From Pedobacter puniceum (lineage in GTDB: Bacteria; Bacteroidota; Bacteroidia; Sphingobacteriales; Sphingobacteriaceae): a DNA stretch of 64,000 nucleotides. Shown here piece by piece: positions 1-9,325 of the stretch. The notes under the pieces are model-generated. The model was given only the letters and a program-made list of their open reading frames with translations, was not told the origin of the DNA and did no database searches. Position 1 is the first letter of the stretch, and each line of letters opens with the position of its first letter. The stretch spans positions 930,001 through 994,000 of the forward strand of contig NZ_WKJI01000001.1 in NCBI RefSeq assembly GCF_009674685.1. The letters run 5' to 3'. The position numbers and the translations under genes were made by a program.

Positions 1-114
1 GAAAAGTATCAGTTTGATGTGAAAGAAATTGTGCTTGAGAAAATTAAGCGAAACGCTGAAAAATACCCCGTTGAAAAGGCAAAAGGGTCAGCAAAAAAAT
101 ATAATGAGTTATGA
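1..114 (+). CDS. 3' end of an unidentified gene upstream of the McrBC-like pair
   Basis: An open frame enters from the left edge and ends at TGA at 112-114. It gives 37 residues ending in KGSAKKYNEL. The stop overlaps the next gene's ATG (ATGA), so the two genes are very probably translated from one message. The fragment is Lys/Glu-rich and carries no motif I recognise. By position it could be a further subunit of the restriction module that follows (a methylase, helicase or HNH protein would all be plausible), but that is only inference from position. Confidence 0.6.
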   Translation, partial: EKYQFDVKEIVLEKIKRNAEKYPVEKAKGSAKKYNEL

Positions 115-1727
115 CAGAACAGGTAATGATATATGAAGTAAAAAGTGCTGCTTCATCAAACGCAAAAGAACTTTTCAGTGATGATTCCAAATATTTTTAC
201 TGGAATGAAACCAAATTCAAAAATTTAAATTTAGGTGACTTCGTCTTTGTTGTTAATAGAACAGATCGTTGGGTTTTATTGAGTAAGCTTGACAATATTG
301 ACATTCCAACAACTGAAAGGGGTGACAAAACAATATTCAGCGATTTAGGGAAAGATTTTACTGTTAGTGGAAAGTGGAACAAATTCATACGATTAGAGAT
401 TCTGAATAATTTATCAATACCAAACGACTGGCAATGGCAAAGTTTGGGGAGCAGTGAGACAACATATTTAAATGGTCCACGAATTGGGTTGGACAGTTCT
501 GAGAACAGATTAAAAAACATCAGTCAATTATTACAATTATCTCAAGACGATACAATAGCACAAATACTTGAAAATTGTAAACTTAATTTCAATGGAAGCA
601 CAACTAAGCCAACTCCAATCAAACCGATTCAAAAACCTAAAGAAAATAATCAGGATGACATGAATATATTAACAGCCATAAAAACTAAACCTTTTATTCT
701 TTTAGCAGGAATATCAGGAACTGGGAAATCAAGGTTAGTTAGAACTCTTGCCTACAAAACTTGCAGTAAGGAAGAATTAAAAAAAGACCCTAAAAAACCT
801 GGCAATTTCGAACTAATTCCTGTTAGACCTAATTGGCATGACTCTTCGGAACTGATGGGATATGTTAGCAGAATCAATGGCGAAAAATATATCACTACTT
901 CTTTTTTGAAATTCATAGCTAAAGCATGGAAGCATATAGATGTCCCATTTTTCCTTTGCCTTGACGAAATGAATCTTGCTCCTGTTGAGCAATACTTTGC
1001 AGAGTATTTGAGCATCATTGAAACAAGACAAGTAAAAGATGGGAAACTGGTTACTGATTATATTATTTCTAAAGAAAGTTTTGAGAATCAAAATCTTTAT
1101 AATCAGTTATTAACCGATTTGGAACTTAGCGGAAACGAGTTCTCTGAAGGTATTAGTATTCCAAGCAATCTTGTTGTCATAGGAACTGTAAACATGGACG
1201 AAACAACACATTCGTTTAGCAGAAAAGTTCTTGACAGGGCAATGACTTTTGAAATGAACAATGTTGACCTGACTGGTGGCTTGGAATTGAATAAAGAATA
1301 CTGGAATTATCCAAAATCAGAAGATGAATATTATAAATCAGAAGACCTGATTGGAAAATATACATCAGGGGCTGAAGTATATTCTCAAGATTTCAAAGAG
1401 AAGGAAGAAATTATAGGATTCCTTCAGAAAGTAAATAATGAACTTGAGGGAACACCATTCAAAATTGCCTACAGAGTTAGGGATGAATTTTTGATTTATT
1501 GTTTTTATTCCGGTCAAAATAAAGCAGCTAATTGGTTAACAAATGCTTTAGACGAAATGACAAGTATGAAGATTTTGTCAAGAATCGAAGGGGATGAAAC
1601 AAAAACAGGAAATGTTCTAAAGAATTTACAAAGAATAATAACAGCCGATTTTAAAAAGTCATATGCGAAGATTAAGGAAATGGAGTCTCGCCTTCAATCA
1701 AACGGTTACACCTCATTCTGGTCATAA
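111..1727 (+). CDS. McrB-like AAA+ GTPase subunit of a modification-dependent restriction system
   Basis: 538 aa. Residues about 200-390 form an AAA+ motor: Walker A GISGTGKS, Walker B FFLCLDEMNLAP, and a sensor segment GTVNMDETTHSFSRKVLDRA. The last is the wording found in McrB-like AAA_5 proteins. In McrBC enzymes this subunit hydrolyses GTP and drives translocation towards the nuclease subunit. The first ~110 residues (IYEVKSA...LGDFVFVV...WVLLSKL) look like a PUA/EVE-type fold, which in this family can read modified bases; that assignment is by pattern only. The ATG overlaps the upstream stop and the gene's own stop overlaps the next start (TAATG), so all three genes look translationally coupled. 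Calling it McrB-like is secure; its substrate is unknown. Confidence 0.85.
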   Translation: MTEQVMIYEVKSAASSNAKELFSDDSKYFYWNETKFKNLNLGDFVFVVNRTDRWVLLSKLDNIDIPTTERGDKTIFSDLGKDFTVSGKWNKFIRLEILNNLSIPNDWQWQSLGSSETTYLNGPRIGLDSSENRLKNISQLLQLSQDDTIAQILENCKLNFNGSTTKPTPIKPIQKPKENNQDDMNILTAIKTKPFILLAGISGTGKSRLVRTLAYKTCSKEELKKDPKKPGNFELIPVRPNWHDSSELMGYVSRINGEKYITTSFLKFIAKAWKHIDVPFFLCLDEMNLAPVEQYFAEYLSIIETRQVKDGKLVTDYIISKESFENQNLYNQLLTDLELSGNEFSEGISIPSNLVVIGTVNMDETTHSFSRKVLDRAMTFEMNNVDLTGGLELNKEYWNYPKSEDEYYKSEDLIGKYTSGAEVYSQDFKEKEEIIGFLQKVNNELEGTPFKIAYRVRDEFLIYCFYSGQNKAANWLTNALDEMTSMKILSRIEGDETKTGNVLKNLQRIITADFKKSYAKIKEMESRLQSNGYTSFWS

Positions 1728-3940
1728 TGCAAATTATAAGAGTAGATCACATAGACTTTACTTTGGTTATTGAATGCAATAACCTAGAATCTACTTTTAG
1801 TAAAGCAAGTAATCGGCAATCACAAATTTTGAATGCCACCTCCTACTCGGTTAATGAAGGAGATATATCAATTTACAATTTCGAATCAAGGACACTTCAG
1901 AAACTTATCGATAGCAAAACCTATCCTTTAATCTTTGAGAACAAAGATTATTTTATTGGGATTACCTTCAAAGATAAAGCCGTAGTTAAATCACCTTACA
2001 TTTATTCCAAGCTCAAAGAAGTAGAAGAGAAATTTTTCTATCGTGAAGAACTTGGTTTTTTAGCGGGAACGATAAACTTCGGTAATGATCTTGGTAAAAG
2101 TCATCTGGTAATAAGATTTACAAAAGATAATTTACTCAAAGAAATTAATCTTGAATTTGAAGTCTTCCCGACCAAACTCAACTACAGAAGCGATTATGAA
2201 AAAATTGTTTCAGACATTGAAAAAGAGTATCCTTACCTAGTTCTTGATTTCCTTAAAAAAACCTATACATCATTTAAAACAGGTAGCACACCAAACACAG
2301 ACCTGATTTGGTGGCAAGTATTTGGCGGTCTTTATGCTGATTTCCTCCATTCATCAAAGTTCATTTTAAACAAGCCGCATAGCCGAATAATTAGGCAAAC
2401 CAAGTATTTAAAAGCTGACAGAATTCAAAAATGGACTACTGCTTTAGAAGAAGAATATTCACAGTTCAAATCATTTCCAAATAAGAATTACCGTTCGGCG
2501 TATAAAACGTCAAGCACAAACACTTCCGAAAACCGTTTTTTTAAACACGCTGTTTTTCAAACTCTAAGGCGATATAAAAAGGTTAAATCATTTATAGAAA
2601 GACGTTTTTCAAATTCAATAACTGAGAACTACAAATCGGAACTCTCTCAAATTGAAAAGCAACTTGAAATAATTTCAGTAAATCCTTTTTTCAGAACAAT
2701 AGACGATTTTCATGGCATAAAGCAAGAATCACTTGTTTTGCAAAAAGCTACTGGCTACAGCACAATCTATAAGTCATGGATAATGCTGAACAGTGGACTG
2801 AAGTTTTTGGATGGCATTCAGAAAATAGAACTAAAAAATATCGCTGACTTATATCAAATTTGGTGCTTCCTAGAAATAAAAAATGTTTTACAAAATCTAT
2901 TGGGCAAAGAAAATCCTGATGATGTTGATTTAGCAGAGATTCAAATTGATGATTTCGTTTTCAAAATTGAACGTGGGGTAAAGTCTAAAGTCTCTTTCTT
3001 CAATAAAGATGGAGAAATAATCGACTTGTTTCATGACTTCTCATATGATACTTCAGAATCACAAAATGTCAAATCATTTACAGTAAATCAACGCCCCGAC
3101 ATAGTTCTAAGGATAACAAAGAATGATTTGAAGGAGAACTATGTTCTCACTTATTTGTATGATGCAAAATACCGACTTGCATCAGACGACAAAGAAGGAT
3201 CTCCTGATTTACCAACTGAAGACTCTATCAATCAAATGCACCGATATAGAGATGCTATATATTATGTAAACAAGGACAAAGCAAAACCTGAAAAAGAAGT
3301 AATTGGTGCGTATATACTTTTCCCTGGCTCAGGAGAGATTGAAACCATAAAAAAACTTGACTACTATAAATCAATTGAATCTGTAAATATTGGAGCATTT
3401 CCTTTAAGACCAAACGACTATTCAAACAGAGCTTTATTAGAAGACCATTTAAGAACAATAATTGGACTTGATACTGAGTCAATTTTGAATGATGTCTCAC
3501 CACAGAAAGAAAGTGCTTACGAGTCACCAAACCCATTTGTTTTAATTGGTTTTGTTCCAACAGAAAATCATATGCTTTGTTTTACAAATAGCGCAACACC
3601 TTTTTACTTTTCAGGAAAGAAAAAACCATCCAAATTTGGTTTTAGAAACTTGAAATACTTTGCTCCTTACATCAAAGAAAAAGGAGTAAAAGAATATTAT
3701 GAGATTGTTGATTATCAAATAATACCACGTAAACAAATTTTCAAAATAAACCATCCATTATATAAAGACCAAGAAGACGAACGACTCCTAATACGACTAG
3801 GTCGACGAGTTTTTATTGACAACGGAAAATACCTTAAAATTTCAGATGGCAGTATAGGACAAATTCCATATAGATATACAAATTTGAAAAATATCAGAAC
3901 ACCAAAAGACAATAAGATCGAAGTATTAAAAGTAAGTTAG
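1727..3940 (+). CDS. McrC-like DUF2357 protein with PD-(D/E)XK nuclease domain
   Basis: 737 aa. The N-terminal third has the DUF2357 signature region (EVFPTKLNYRSDYEKIVSDI). The region around residues 440-490 has a PD-(D/E)XK nuclease core: RPDIVL followed by YLYDAKYRLA, i.e. Asp...Asp-x-Lys with the usual trailing Tyr/Arg. DUF2357 proteins are the larger cousins of McrC and pair with an McrB-type GTPase, as here. The ATG overlaps the stop of the GTPase gene by one base, consistent with a fixed stoichiometry. The C-terminal ~130 residues are uncharacterised to me and may be a substrate-sensing or structural extension. Likely role: cleavage of modified or foreign DNA together with the preceding GTPase. 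Confidence 0.82.
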   Translation: MQIIRVDHIDFTLVIECNNLESTFSKASNRQSQILNATSYSVNEGDISIYNFESRTLQKLIDSKTYPLIFENKDYFIGITFKDKAVVKSPYIYSKLKEVEEKFFYREELGFLAGTINFGNDLGKSHLVIRFTKDNLLKEINLEFEVFPTKLNYRSDYEKIVSDIEKEYPYLVLDFLKKTYTSFKTGSTPNTDLIWWQVFGGLYADFLHSSKFILNKPHSRIIRQTKYLKADRIQKWTTALEEEYSQFKSFPNKNYRSAYKTSSTNTSENRFFKHAVFQTLRRYKKVKSFIERRFSNSITENYKSELSQIEKQLEIISVNPFFRTIDDFHGIKQESLVLQKATGYSTIYKSWIMLNSGLKFLDGIQKIELKNIADLYQIWCFLEIKNVLQNLLGKENPDDVDLAEIQIDDFVFKIERGVKSKVSFFNKDGEIIDLFHDFSYDTSESQNVKSFTVNQRPDIVLRITKNDLKENYVLTYLYDAKYRLASDDKEGSPDLPTEDSINQMHRYRDAIYYVNKDKAKPEKEVIGAYILFPGSGEIETIKKLDYYKSIESVNIGAFPLRPNDYSNRALLEDHLRTIIGLDTESILNDVSPQKESAYESPNPFVLIGFVPTENHMLCFTNSATPFYFSGKKKPSKFGFRNLKYFAPYIKEKGVKEYYEIVDYQIIPRKQIFKINHPLYKDQEDERLLIRLGRRVFIDNGKYLKISDGSIGQIPYRYTNLKNIRTPKDNKIEVLKVS

Positions 3941-4091
3941 TAATGTTCTAGCCTCTAATAAATAGGACAGTTATTGACAAAGTTGCGAATTAATAAATAA
4001 CTTGATAATGAAACATTTATTAAACCTTATCGTTTTTAAGATGTTATAAGTTTACATCATCAATAATAAAGGAAAGCATATCCTCTATATC

Positions 4092-4721
4092 ATGAAAGCA
4101 AATTATTTAATAACGCTGGGTTTTTGTATCCTTTTGCTGAATAGCGTGAATGCCCAAAGTTTAATCATCCCAGCAAAAGGAAAACACATTATAAAAGATA
4201 AATCCATTAAAGAATTAAGGTTAGACTCTTTGGTGCTCAATAAAAAGTCATCTTTAGAAATACAGGGCAAAAAAGATTTTACCATTTATGCTAATCATAT
4301 CATCTTGGCAGATAAAACTTTTATCACTGCACATGATGATAAAAATAATGGAACCAATCTTATACTATCTGGTAAGTTTATAAAAATTGGTAAAACGGTT
4401 GTAGATGTATCTGGTAGAACTTACGAAGTAGGAAATAAAACCGAAGCAAATGGTAATGGTGGTAAGTTAACCATTGTGTATGATAGCGATGGTTTAAAAC
4501 CTCAGCACTTAGACAACAAAGAAAAAAATTACATCGAAACTTTAGCTAAAGGAGCTTCAACCAGTACAAACCCTTATGTTGATGTTCAAAATTTATGGTA
4601 TCGGGTAGCTTTAGGCTCCGGAATTGGTCGCTCGCCAATGGGTTTACCACAAGGAAAAGTATATGATGCCAGCGAAGGTAAGGATGGAGAAGTAGAAATT
4701 AAGCCTTTAAATGAAAATTAA
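4092..4721 (+). CDS. secreted protein of unknown function
   Basis: 209 aa with a clear Sec signal peptide (MKANYLITLGFCILLLNSVNAQ, cleavage after NAQ). The mature part is rich in short beta-strand-like stretches (SLEIQGKKDFTIYANHIILA, GTNLILSGKFIKIGKTVVDVSG), which suggests a beta-helix or jelly-roll, perhaps a surface or polymer-binding protein. I do not recognise the family. It lies alone between the McrBC-like pair and the candidate small RNA, with 151 bp of AT-rich DNA upstream. Confidence 0.7.
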   Translation: MKANYLITLGFCILLLNSVNAQSLIIPAKGKHIIKDKSIKELRLDSLVLNKKSSLEIQGKKDFTIYANHIILADKTFITAHDDKNNGTNLILSGKFIKIGKTVVDVSGRTYEVGNKTEANGNGGKLTIVYDSDGLKPQHLDNKEKNYIETLAKGASTSTNPYVDVQNLWYRVALGSGIGRSPMGLPQGKVYDASEGKDGEVEIKPLNEN

Positions 4722-4803
4722 TTTCTCTTTAATTTCTATTTATTAACTCGAATAATCAATTGAAAAAAAAACAAAAAAAATCTGTTAAAATTTTATAAAT
4801 ATT

Positions 4804-4833
4804 TTGGTAATAATAAAAATGTTCCTACATTTG
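4804..4833 (+). promoter_or_regulatory. Bacteroidota-type promoter (TTG-N19-TACATTTG)
   Basis: TTG at 4804-4806, 19 bases, then TACATTTG at 4826-4833. This is a full match to the phylum's -33/-7 consensus, with the favoured spacing. Transcription would start near 4838-4841, at the foot of the hairpin described next. Confidence 0.7.
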
Positions 4834-4835
4834 TA

Positions 4836-4905
4836 ATGCCCTCCCAAAGGGCATGTTTTTCATAGGTAGATGTAGGGTCGAATACTTGTTATTCGGCCCT
4901 TTTTT
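4836..4905 (+). ncRNA. candidate ~70-nt small RNA with 5' hairpin and intrinsic terminator
   Basis: Immediately after a consensus promoter there is a perfect 7-bp hairpin (ATGCCCT...AGGGCAT, 4836-4854), a short linker, and an 11-bp terminator stem (one G-U pair) ending in a T-run. No start codon with a sensible frame lies between. The unit could be a free-standing small RNA or a transcription attenuator in the ubiX leader. It does not look like 4.5S RNA, 6S RNA or tmRNA. Sequence and spacing are seen directly; expression is inferred. Confidence 0.5.
4874..4905 (+). terminator. intrinsic terminator
   Basis: Stem AGGGTCGAATA / TATTCGGCCCT (4874-4884 and 4890-4900), 5-nt loop, followed by six T. 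It ends the candidate small RNA just before ubiX. Confidence 0.75.
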
Positions 4906-4943
4906 ATTTCAAACTAAATCTTAGCTTAGCCGTTAATATAATC

Positions 4944-5516
4944 ATGAGAAAAAGAAAGATTGTTGTAGCCGTTACCGGAGCCAGTGGTGCTATTTATGCA
5001 AAACTTTTGTTAGATAAATTAGTGAAACTGCAAAATCAAATAGAAGCTGTAGGTGTTGTGATGTCTGATAACGCTAAAGACGTATGGCAATACGAGTTGG
5101 GTCATCAAGATTATCAAAACTATCCTTTTACTTTTTATGCTAAATCAGATTTCATGGCTCCATTTGCATCTGGCTCTGCCAAATACGATACCATGATTAT
5201 TGTACCATGTTCTATGGGTACAATGGGGCGCATTGCAGCAGGAATATCAAACGATTTAACCACCAGAGCTGCTGATGTTATCCTTAAAGAAAGAAGAAAA
5301 TTAATCTTAGTTGCCCGCGATACGCCTTTAAATCTTATTCATATCACCAATATGAAAACCGTAACAGAAGCAGGGGGTATCATTTGCCCAGCTATACCAT
5401 CTTTTTACAGTAAGCCCCAAACTATTGAAGAAGTAGCTTTAACCGTGGTGAACAGAATTATTGATTTAGCTGGTTTAGATGATGATACTTACCGCTGGGG
5501 AGAAAATCAAGCTTAA
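4944..5516 (+). CDS. ubiX: flavin prenyltransferase UbiX
   Basis: 190 aa, the full family length. The N-terminal IVVAVTGASGAIYAKLLLDKL is the flavin-binding Rossmann start of the UbiX/Pad1 family, and VPCSMGTMGRIAAGISNDL and RRKLILVARDTPL are the usual conserved blocks. UbiX joins dimethylallyl phosphate to FMN to make the prenylated flavin needed by UbiD-type decarboxylases. No ubiD lies in the window. The gene follows a terminator with about 40 bp to its ATG. Confidence 0.93.
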   Translation: MRKRKIVVAVTGASGAIYAKLLLDKLVKLQNQIEAVGVVMSDNAKDVWQYELGHQDYQNYPFTFYAKSDFMAPFASGSAKYDTMIIVPCSMGTMGRIAAGISNDLTTRAADVILKERRKLILVARDTPLNLIHITNMKTVTEAGGIICPAIPSFYSKPQTIEEVALTVVNRIIDLAGLDDDTYRWGENQA

Positions 5517-5555
5517 AGCTGATGCTGATTTAAAATACCTTTCAACCAAAATTAG

Positions 5556-5563
5556 TATCTTTG
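5556..5563 (+). promoter_or_regulatory. -7 element TATCTTTG for mtaB
   Basis: TATCTTTG matches TAnnTTTG and lies 16 bp before the ATG at 5579. It covers the TTG at 5561 that the ORF track uses as a start, so that upstream start would be at or before the transcript 5' end. No good -33 TTG is visible. Confidence 0.5.
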
Positions 5564-5578
5564 CCGCCATTAATAGAG

Positions 5579-6898
5579 ATGAATAAAAAAGTTGCTTTTT
5601 ACACTTTAGGCTGTAAGTTAAACTATTCTGAAACTTCAACCATTGGCAGGCAGTTTAGTGCGGCTGGTTTTGATACGGTAGATTTTACCGATCAAGCTGA
5701 TATATATATTATCAATACTTGTTCTGTAACAGAAAATGCCGATAAAAAGTGTAAGAAAGTAGTTAAGGAAGCTTTAAAGCACTCGCCATCTGCATATATC
5801 GCTATTGTTGGCTGTTATGCACAACTAAAACCTCAGGAAATTGCCAATATAGAAGGTGTAGATGTGGTTTTAGGTGCTGCCGAGAAATTTCAGCTGATAG
5901 AGCATATTACCGATTTAACTAAGAAGCCTAAAGCAGAAATTTATAATAAACCTATACAAGAGGATACAAGTTTTGTATCTGCCTTTTCTATTGGCGACCG
6001 TACCCGTACTTTCTTAAAAGTGCAAGATGGTTGCGATTATTCTTGTACTTTTTGTACTATTCCATTAGCCCGTGGTGAAAGTAGAAGCGATACCATTGCC
6101 AATGTTGTGAAACAAGCCGAAGAAATTGCAGCTTCTGGTATTAAAGAAATTGTACTTACAGGTGTGAATCTTGGAGATTTTGGTATTCGTGATGGCAAAA
6201 GAGAAGATAAATTCTTTGATTTGGTTAAAGCTTTAGATGAAGTGGAGGGTATCAACCGTATTCGTATATCATCTATAGAGCCTAATTTGTTAAGTACCGA
6301 GATTATTGAGTTTGTAGCACAGTCTAACAAATTTGTGCCTCATTTCCATATTCCATTACAATCTGGAACCAATAAAATATTAGCCTTAATGAAAAGGCGT
6401 TACCGCCGAGAGCTGTATGCGGATAGGGTAGCTACTATAAAAAGTATCATGCCCAATTGCTGTATAGGTGTTGATGTTATTGTTGGTTTTCCCGGAGAAA
6501 CTCGTCAGGATTTTTTAGATACTTATGAGTTTTTAAATCAATTAGACATATCATATTTACACGTTTTTACCTATTCTGAAAGAGAAAACACACCTGCCGC
6601 AACTATGGAAGGTGCTGTGCCTATGCATGAAAGGGCAGAACGTAGTAAAATGCTCCACATCTTATCAGATAAAAAAAGAAGGGCTTTTTACGAAACCGAA
6701 GTGGGCAACATAGCCGAAGTTCTTTTTGAAGGAGATATTAAAGAAGGTTTTATGCATGGTTTTACCAGAAATTATGTAAAGGTAAAAGCTAAGTATGACC
6801 CTATTCTAGTAAATGAAATTAAAACCGTTAAGTTAGAACAAATCAGTGCCGATGGGGATATGGAAGTTACTGAAGTTCAAGAAATTCTTACCCACTAA
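5579..6898 (+). CDS. mtaB: tRNA (N6-threonylcarbamoyl-A37) methylthiotransferase MtaB
   Basis: 439 aa from the ATG at 5579 (MNKKVAFYTLGCKLN). The ORF track's TTG start adds six residues but overlaps the promoter. Domains in order: UPF0004 domain with three cluster-binding Cys (TLGCKLN, NTCSVTENADKKCKK, GCYAQ); radical SAM core with CDYSCTFCTIP (CxxxCxxC); C-terminal TRAM domain. MtaB puts a methylthio group on t6A37 of certain tRNAs to give ms2t6A. The CKLNYSE wording and KKCKK context separate it from MiaB and RimO. Confidence 0.9.
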   Translation: MNKKVAFYTLGCKLNYSETSTIGRQFSAAGFDTVDFTDQADIYIINTCSVTENADKKCKKVVKEALKHSPSAYIAIVGCYAQLKPQEIANIEGVDVVLGAAEKFQLIEHITDLTKKPKAEIYNKPIQEDTSFVSAFSIGDRTRTFLKVQDGCDYSCTFCTIPLARGESRSDTIANVVKQAEEIAASGIKEIVLTGVNLGDFGIRDGKREDKFFDLVKALDEVEGINRIRISSIEPNLLSTEIIEFVAQSNKFVPHFHIPLQSGTNKILALMKRRYRRELYADRVATIKSIMPNCCIGVDVIVGFPGETRQDFLDTYEFLNQLDISYLHVFTYSERENTPAATMEGAVPMHERAERSKMLHILSDKKRRAFYETEVGNIAEVLFEGDIKEGFMHGFTRNYVKVKAKYDPILVNEIKTVKLEQISADGDMEVTEVQEILTH

Positions 6899-6913
6899 AA
6901 ACCAAAATTATTT

Positions 6914-8077
6914 ATGTTTCCTACGCTATCTTATCTTATCGAGTATTTAACAGGTGTAAATATTCCTTTGCCAATACAAACTTTTGGTTTTTTTGTTGCC
7001 TTAGCTTTTATGGCAGGTTATTGGGCTTTCTCAGAAGAGTTTAAAAGAAGAGAGAAATTAGGCGAGGTACATCCTTTTCAAAAAACGGTAGTTATAGGAA
7101 AAGGGCTTAGCACCAATGAAATTATCTTGAACGGGATATTTGGCTTTTTGATAGGCTTTAAACTGGTATACGGTATTTTTAATTATGCCGAGTTTGTAAA
7201 CAGTCCGCAAGACGTTTTATTATCTACCAAAGGGAATTTTGCTGCTGGTTTTTTAATTGCCATTTTATTTATTTATTGGGCTTATACCGAGAATAAGAAA
7301 CAAAAACTTGCTCAACCTAAAACAGTTGTTCAAACGGTTCATCCACATGAATTAATGGGAACTTTAATTGCTTGGGCTGCCATTACAGGTATTTTAGGGG
7401 CAAAAATTTTCGATAATTTAGAATATTGGGATCGCTTTATGCAAGACCCTATTCAAAACCTATTATCATTTAGTGGTTTAACTTTTTACGGTGGCTTAAT
7501 TTGTGGTGGAGCAGCAGTATTGTATATCGCCAATAAAAACGGTATCAAACCAGTTCACATGTTAGACATTGGCGGACCGGGTATGATGTTAGCTTATGGC
7601 GTTGGGCGTTTAGGCTGTCAGTTATCTGGTGATGGAGATTGGGGAATTGAAAACTTAAACGCAAAACCTAATTGGTTAACTTGGTTGCCAGATTGGGCTT
7701 GGGCTTCCAAATATCCGCATAATGTGATTAACGAGGGTGTGCCAATTGCCGGCTGCGAAGGTAAGTTTTGTTTCGAGTTAGCTAATCCTGTTTATCCCAC
7801 ACCATTATATGAAGCTTTTATCTGCATCCTACTTTTTGCCTTTCTTTGGGCTATAAGAGATAGAATTAAAGCTCCGGGTTTGTTGTTTTCTATTTACCTG
7901 ATTTTAAATGGTATAGAACGTTTTTTAATAGAAAGTATTCGTGTAAACTCTAAATATGAAGTTGCCGGACTTTCCTTCACACAAGCCGAATTAATTTCAT
8001 CAATTATGATATTAGCAGGTATAGGAGGCATTATTTGGTCTGTAAAAAATTATAAGTCGGGAAGGGCGGTAGCCTAA
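6914..8077 (+). CDS. lgt: prolipoprotein diacylglyceryl transferase Lgt (Bacteroidota type)
   Basis: 387 aa inner-membrane protein with about seven or eight hydrophobic segments. [11 protein letters not shown] and [16 protein letters not shown] correspond to the Lgt active-site loop (GRxGN... in proteobacteria). [11 protein letters not shown] and [15 protein letters not shown] match the family's C-terminal half. Lgt transfers diacylglycerol from phosphatidylglycerol to the lipobox Cys of lipoproteins; clients in this window include the IPT/TIG protein and the S41 protease. It is longer than E. coli Lgt because of a loop around residues 50-150. Its stop overlaps the next gene's ATG (TAATG). 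Confidence 0.88.
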   Translation: MFPTLSYLIEYLTGVNIPLPIQTFGFFVALAFMAGYWAFSEEFKRREKLGEVHPFQKTVVIGKGLSTNEIILNGIFGFLIGFKLVYGIFNYAEFVNSPQDVLLSTKGNFAAGFLIAILFIYWAYTENKKQKLAQPKTVVQTVHPHELMGTLIAWAAITGILGAKIFDNLEYWDRFMQDPIQNLLSFSGLTFYGGLICGGAAVLYIANKNGIKPVHMLDIGGPGMMLAYGVGRLGCQLSGDGDWGIENLNAKPNWLTWLPDWAWASKYPHNVINEGVPIAGCEGKFCFELANPVYPTPLYEAFICILLFAFLWAIRDRIKAPGLLFSIYLILNGIERFLIESIRVNSKYEVAGLSFTQAELISSIMILAGIGGIIWSVKNYKSGRAVA

Positions 8078-8538
8078 TGCCTGTTTTATTAAAATCAGAG
8101 ACTTTAAATGCTTTTTATCAACATAAAATGGTGCGTTTTTTCCTTTCTGCAGGAATTGCCACCATTACAGATGTTTTGGTGTATTATACCATCATCAATT
8201 ATGTATTAAAGAATCAAAGTATACAATTTAACCAGTTTAGGGCTAGTGCCCACGAGTTTACTTTAACCATTTCTTACTCGGTTGGTATTATTGTTAATTT
8301 CTTAATTACCAAATACACCGTATTTAACGAATCTAGTCTGAAAGCCAGAAAGCAATTTATACGCTTTGCTACCATAGCTTTTATTGGTTTTTTTGCTAAT
8401 TACGCTTTATTAAGATTTTTTGTAGAGCTGTGTGGTTTTTGGCCTACGGCCGGGCGTATTAGTTCTGCTTTAAGTTTAGGTTTTGCCAGTTACTACATCC
8501 ATAAATTATTTACGTTTAAAGTTCGTACCCATGCTTAA
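8077..8538 (+). CDS. GtrA-like small membrane protein
   Basis: 153 aa with four predicted transmembrane helices. The pattern VRFFLSAGIATITDVLVYYTIIN near the N-terminus and RFATIAFIGFFANYALLRFF plus a final helix with Lys/His is that of the GtrA/DPMS family, which flips or helps use polyprenyl-linked sugars. The gene is coupled to lgt by a one-base overlap and its 3' end overlaps the next gene's ATG by 8 bases, so it sits inside an operon. Confidence 0.8.
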   Translation: MPVLLKSETLNAFYQHKMVRFFLSAGIATITDVLVYYTIINYVLKNQSIQFNQFRASAHEFTLTISYSVGIIVNFLITKYTVFNESSLKARKQFIRFATIAFIGFFANYALLRFFVELCGFWPTAGRISSALSLGFASYYIHKLFTFKVRTHA

Positions 8539-9325
8539 CTATCAGGAATTGTGTGATGAAGTTATCCGTATTGCTAAAGAAGCCGGAGCTTTTATCAGAA
8601 AAGAATCAGCATTATTTCAATCCTCAAAAATAGAATATAAAGGTACCAATGATATGGTTTCTTACGTGGATAAAACCTCTGAAGAAATGATTGTATCAGC
8701 CTTAGCAAAAGTTTTACCTGGTTCTGGCTTTATTGCCGAAGAAGGAGAACATCAAAAAGCCGAAACTTTTAATTGGATTATAGACCCTTTAGATGGCACT
8801 ACCAATTTCATTCATGGTATTCCGGCTTTTGCGGTAAGCATAGCTTTGCAAGAAGGAGATGAACTGGTTTTAGGTGTAGTTTATGAAATTGGTAAGGACG
8901 AATGCTTTTACGCTTGGAAAGGAAGCGCTGCTTTCTTAAATGGTAAAGAAATAAAAGTCTCTGCTAGTACTAAAGTAGCCGATAGCTTGCTAGCAACAGG
9001 TTTTCCTTATTATGATTTTACCCGTAAAGATGCCTATATGGCATTATTTGGAGATTTAATACAAAGCTGCCACGGTTTAAGAAGGATAGGAGCTGCTTCT
9101 GTAGATTTAGTTTATACAGCTTGTGGTCGTTTTGATGCTTATTTTGAATACAATTTAAAACCTTGGGATATTGCAGCAGGGATGTTTATTGTACAACAAG
9201 CAGGCGGAGAAAATTTTGATTTTGAAGGAGGGAAAAATGCTTTAAAAAATTGCGATATTGTATCCACAAACGGACACATATCACAAGAATTATTAAGGGT
9301 TATAAACAAGTATTTTAAATCATGA
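8531..9325 (+). CDS. inositol monophosphatase family protein
   Basis: 264 aa from the ATG at 8531 (MLNYQELCDEVIRIAKEAG). The longer ORF-track start at 8483 reads back into the GtrA-like gene and is unlikely. Metal-binding motifs of the IMPase/SuhB family are intact: EEGEH (Glu of site 1), WIIDPLDGTTNFIHG, and WDIAAGMFIVQQAGG near the C-terminus. It removes phosphate from inositol-1-phosphate or a related sugar phosphate using Mg2+. The preceding lgt and GtrA genes and the haem-binding gene after it (ATGA overlap) suggest co-transcription without an obvious shared pathway. Confidence 0.9.
   Translation: MLNYQELCDEVIRIAKEAGAFIRKESALFQSSKIEYKGTNDMVSYVDKTSEEMIVSALAKVLPGSGFIAEEGEHQKAETFNWIIDPLDGTTNFIHGIPAFAVSIALQEGDELVLGVVYEIGKDECFYAWKGSAAFLNGKEIKVSASTKVADSLLATGFPYYDFTRKDAYMALFGDLIQSCHGLRRIGAASVDLVYTACGRFDAYFEYNLKPWDIAAGMFIVQQAGGENFDFEGGKNALKNCDIVSTNGHISQELLRVINKYFKS

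Noticed and set aside
4836-4905. tRNA or 4.5S RNA gene
   Set aside because: Too short, no cloverleaf or T-loop sequence, and no SRP-type GGAA/AGCAG loop.
8483-8530. Upstream start for the inositol monophosphatase gene
   Set aside because: The extra residues read through the 3' end of the GtrA-like gene and match no part of the family; the ATG at 8531 gives the normal N-terminus.
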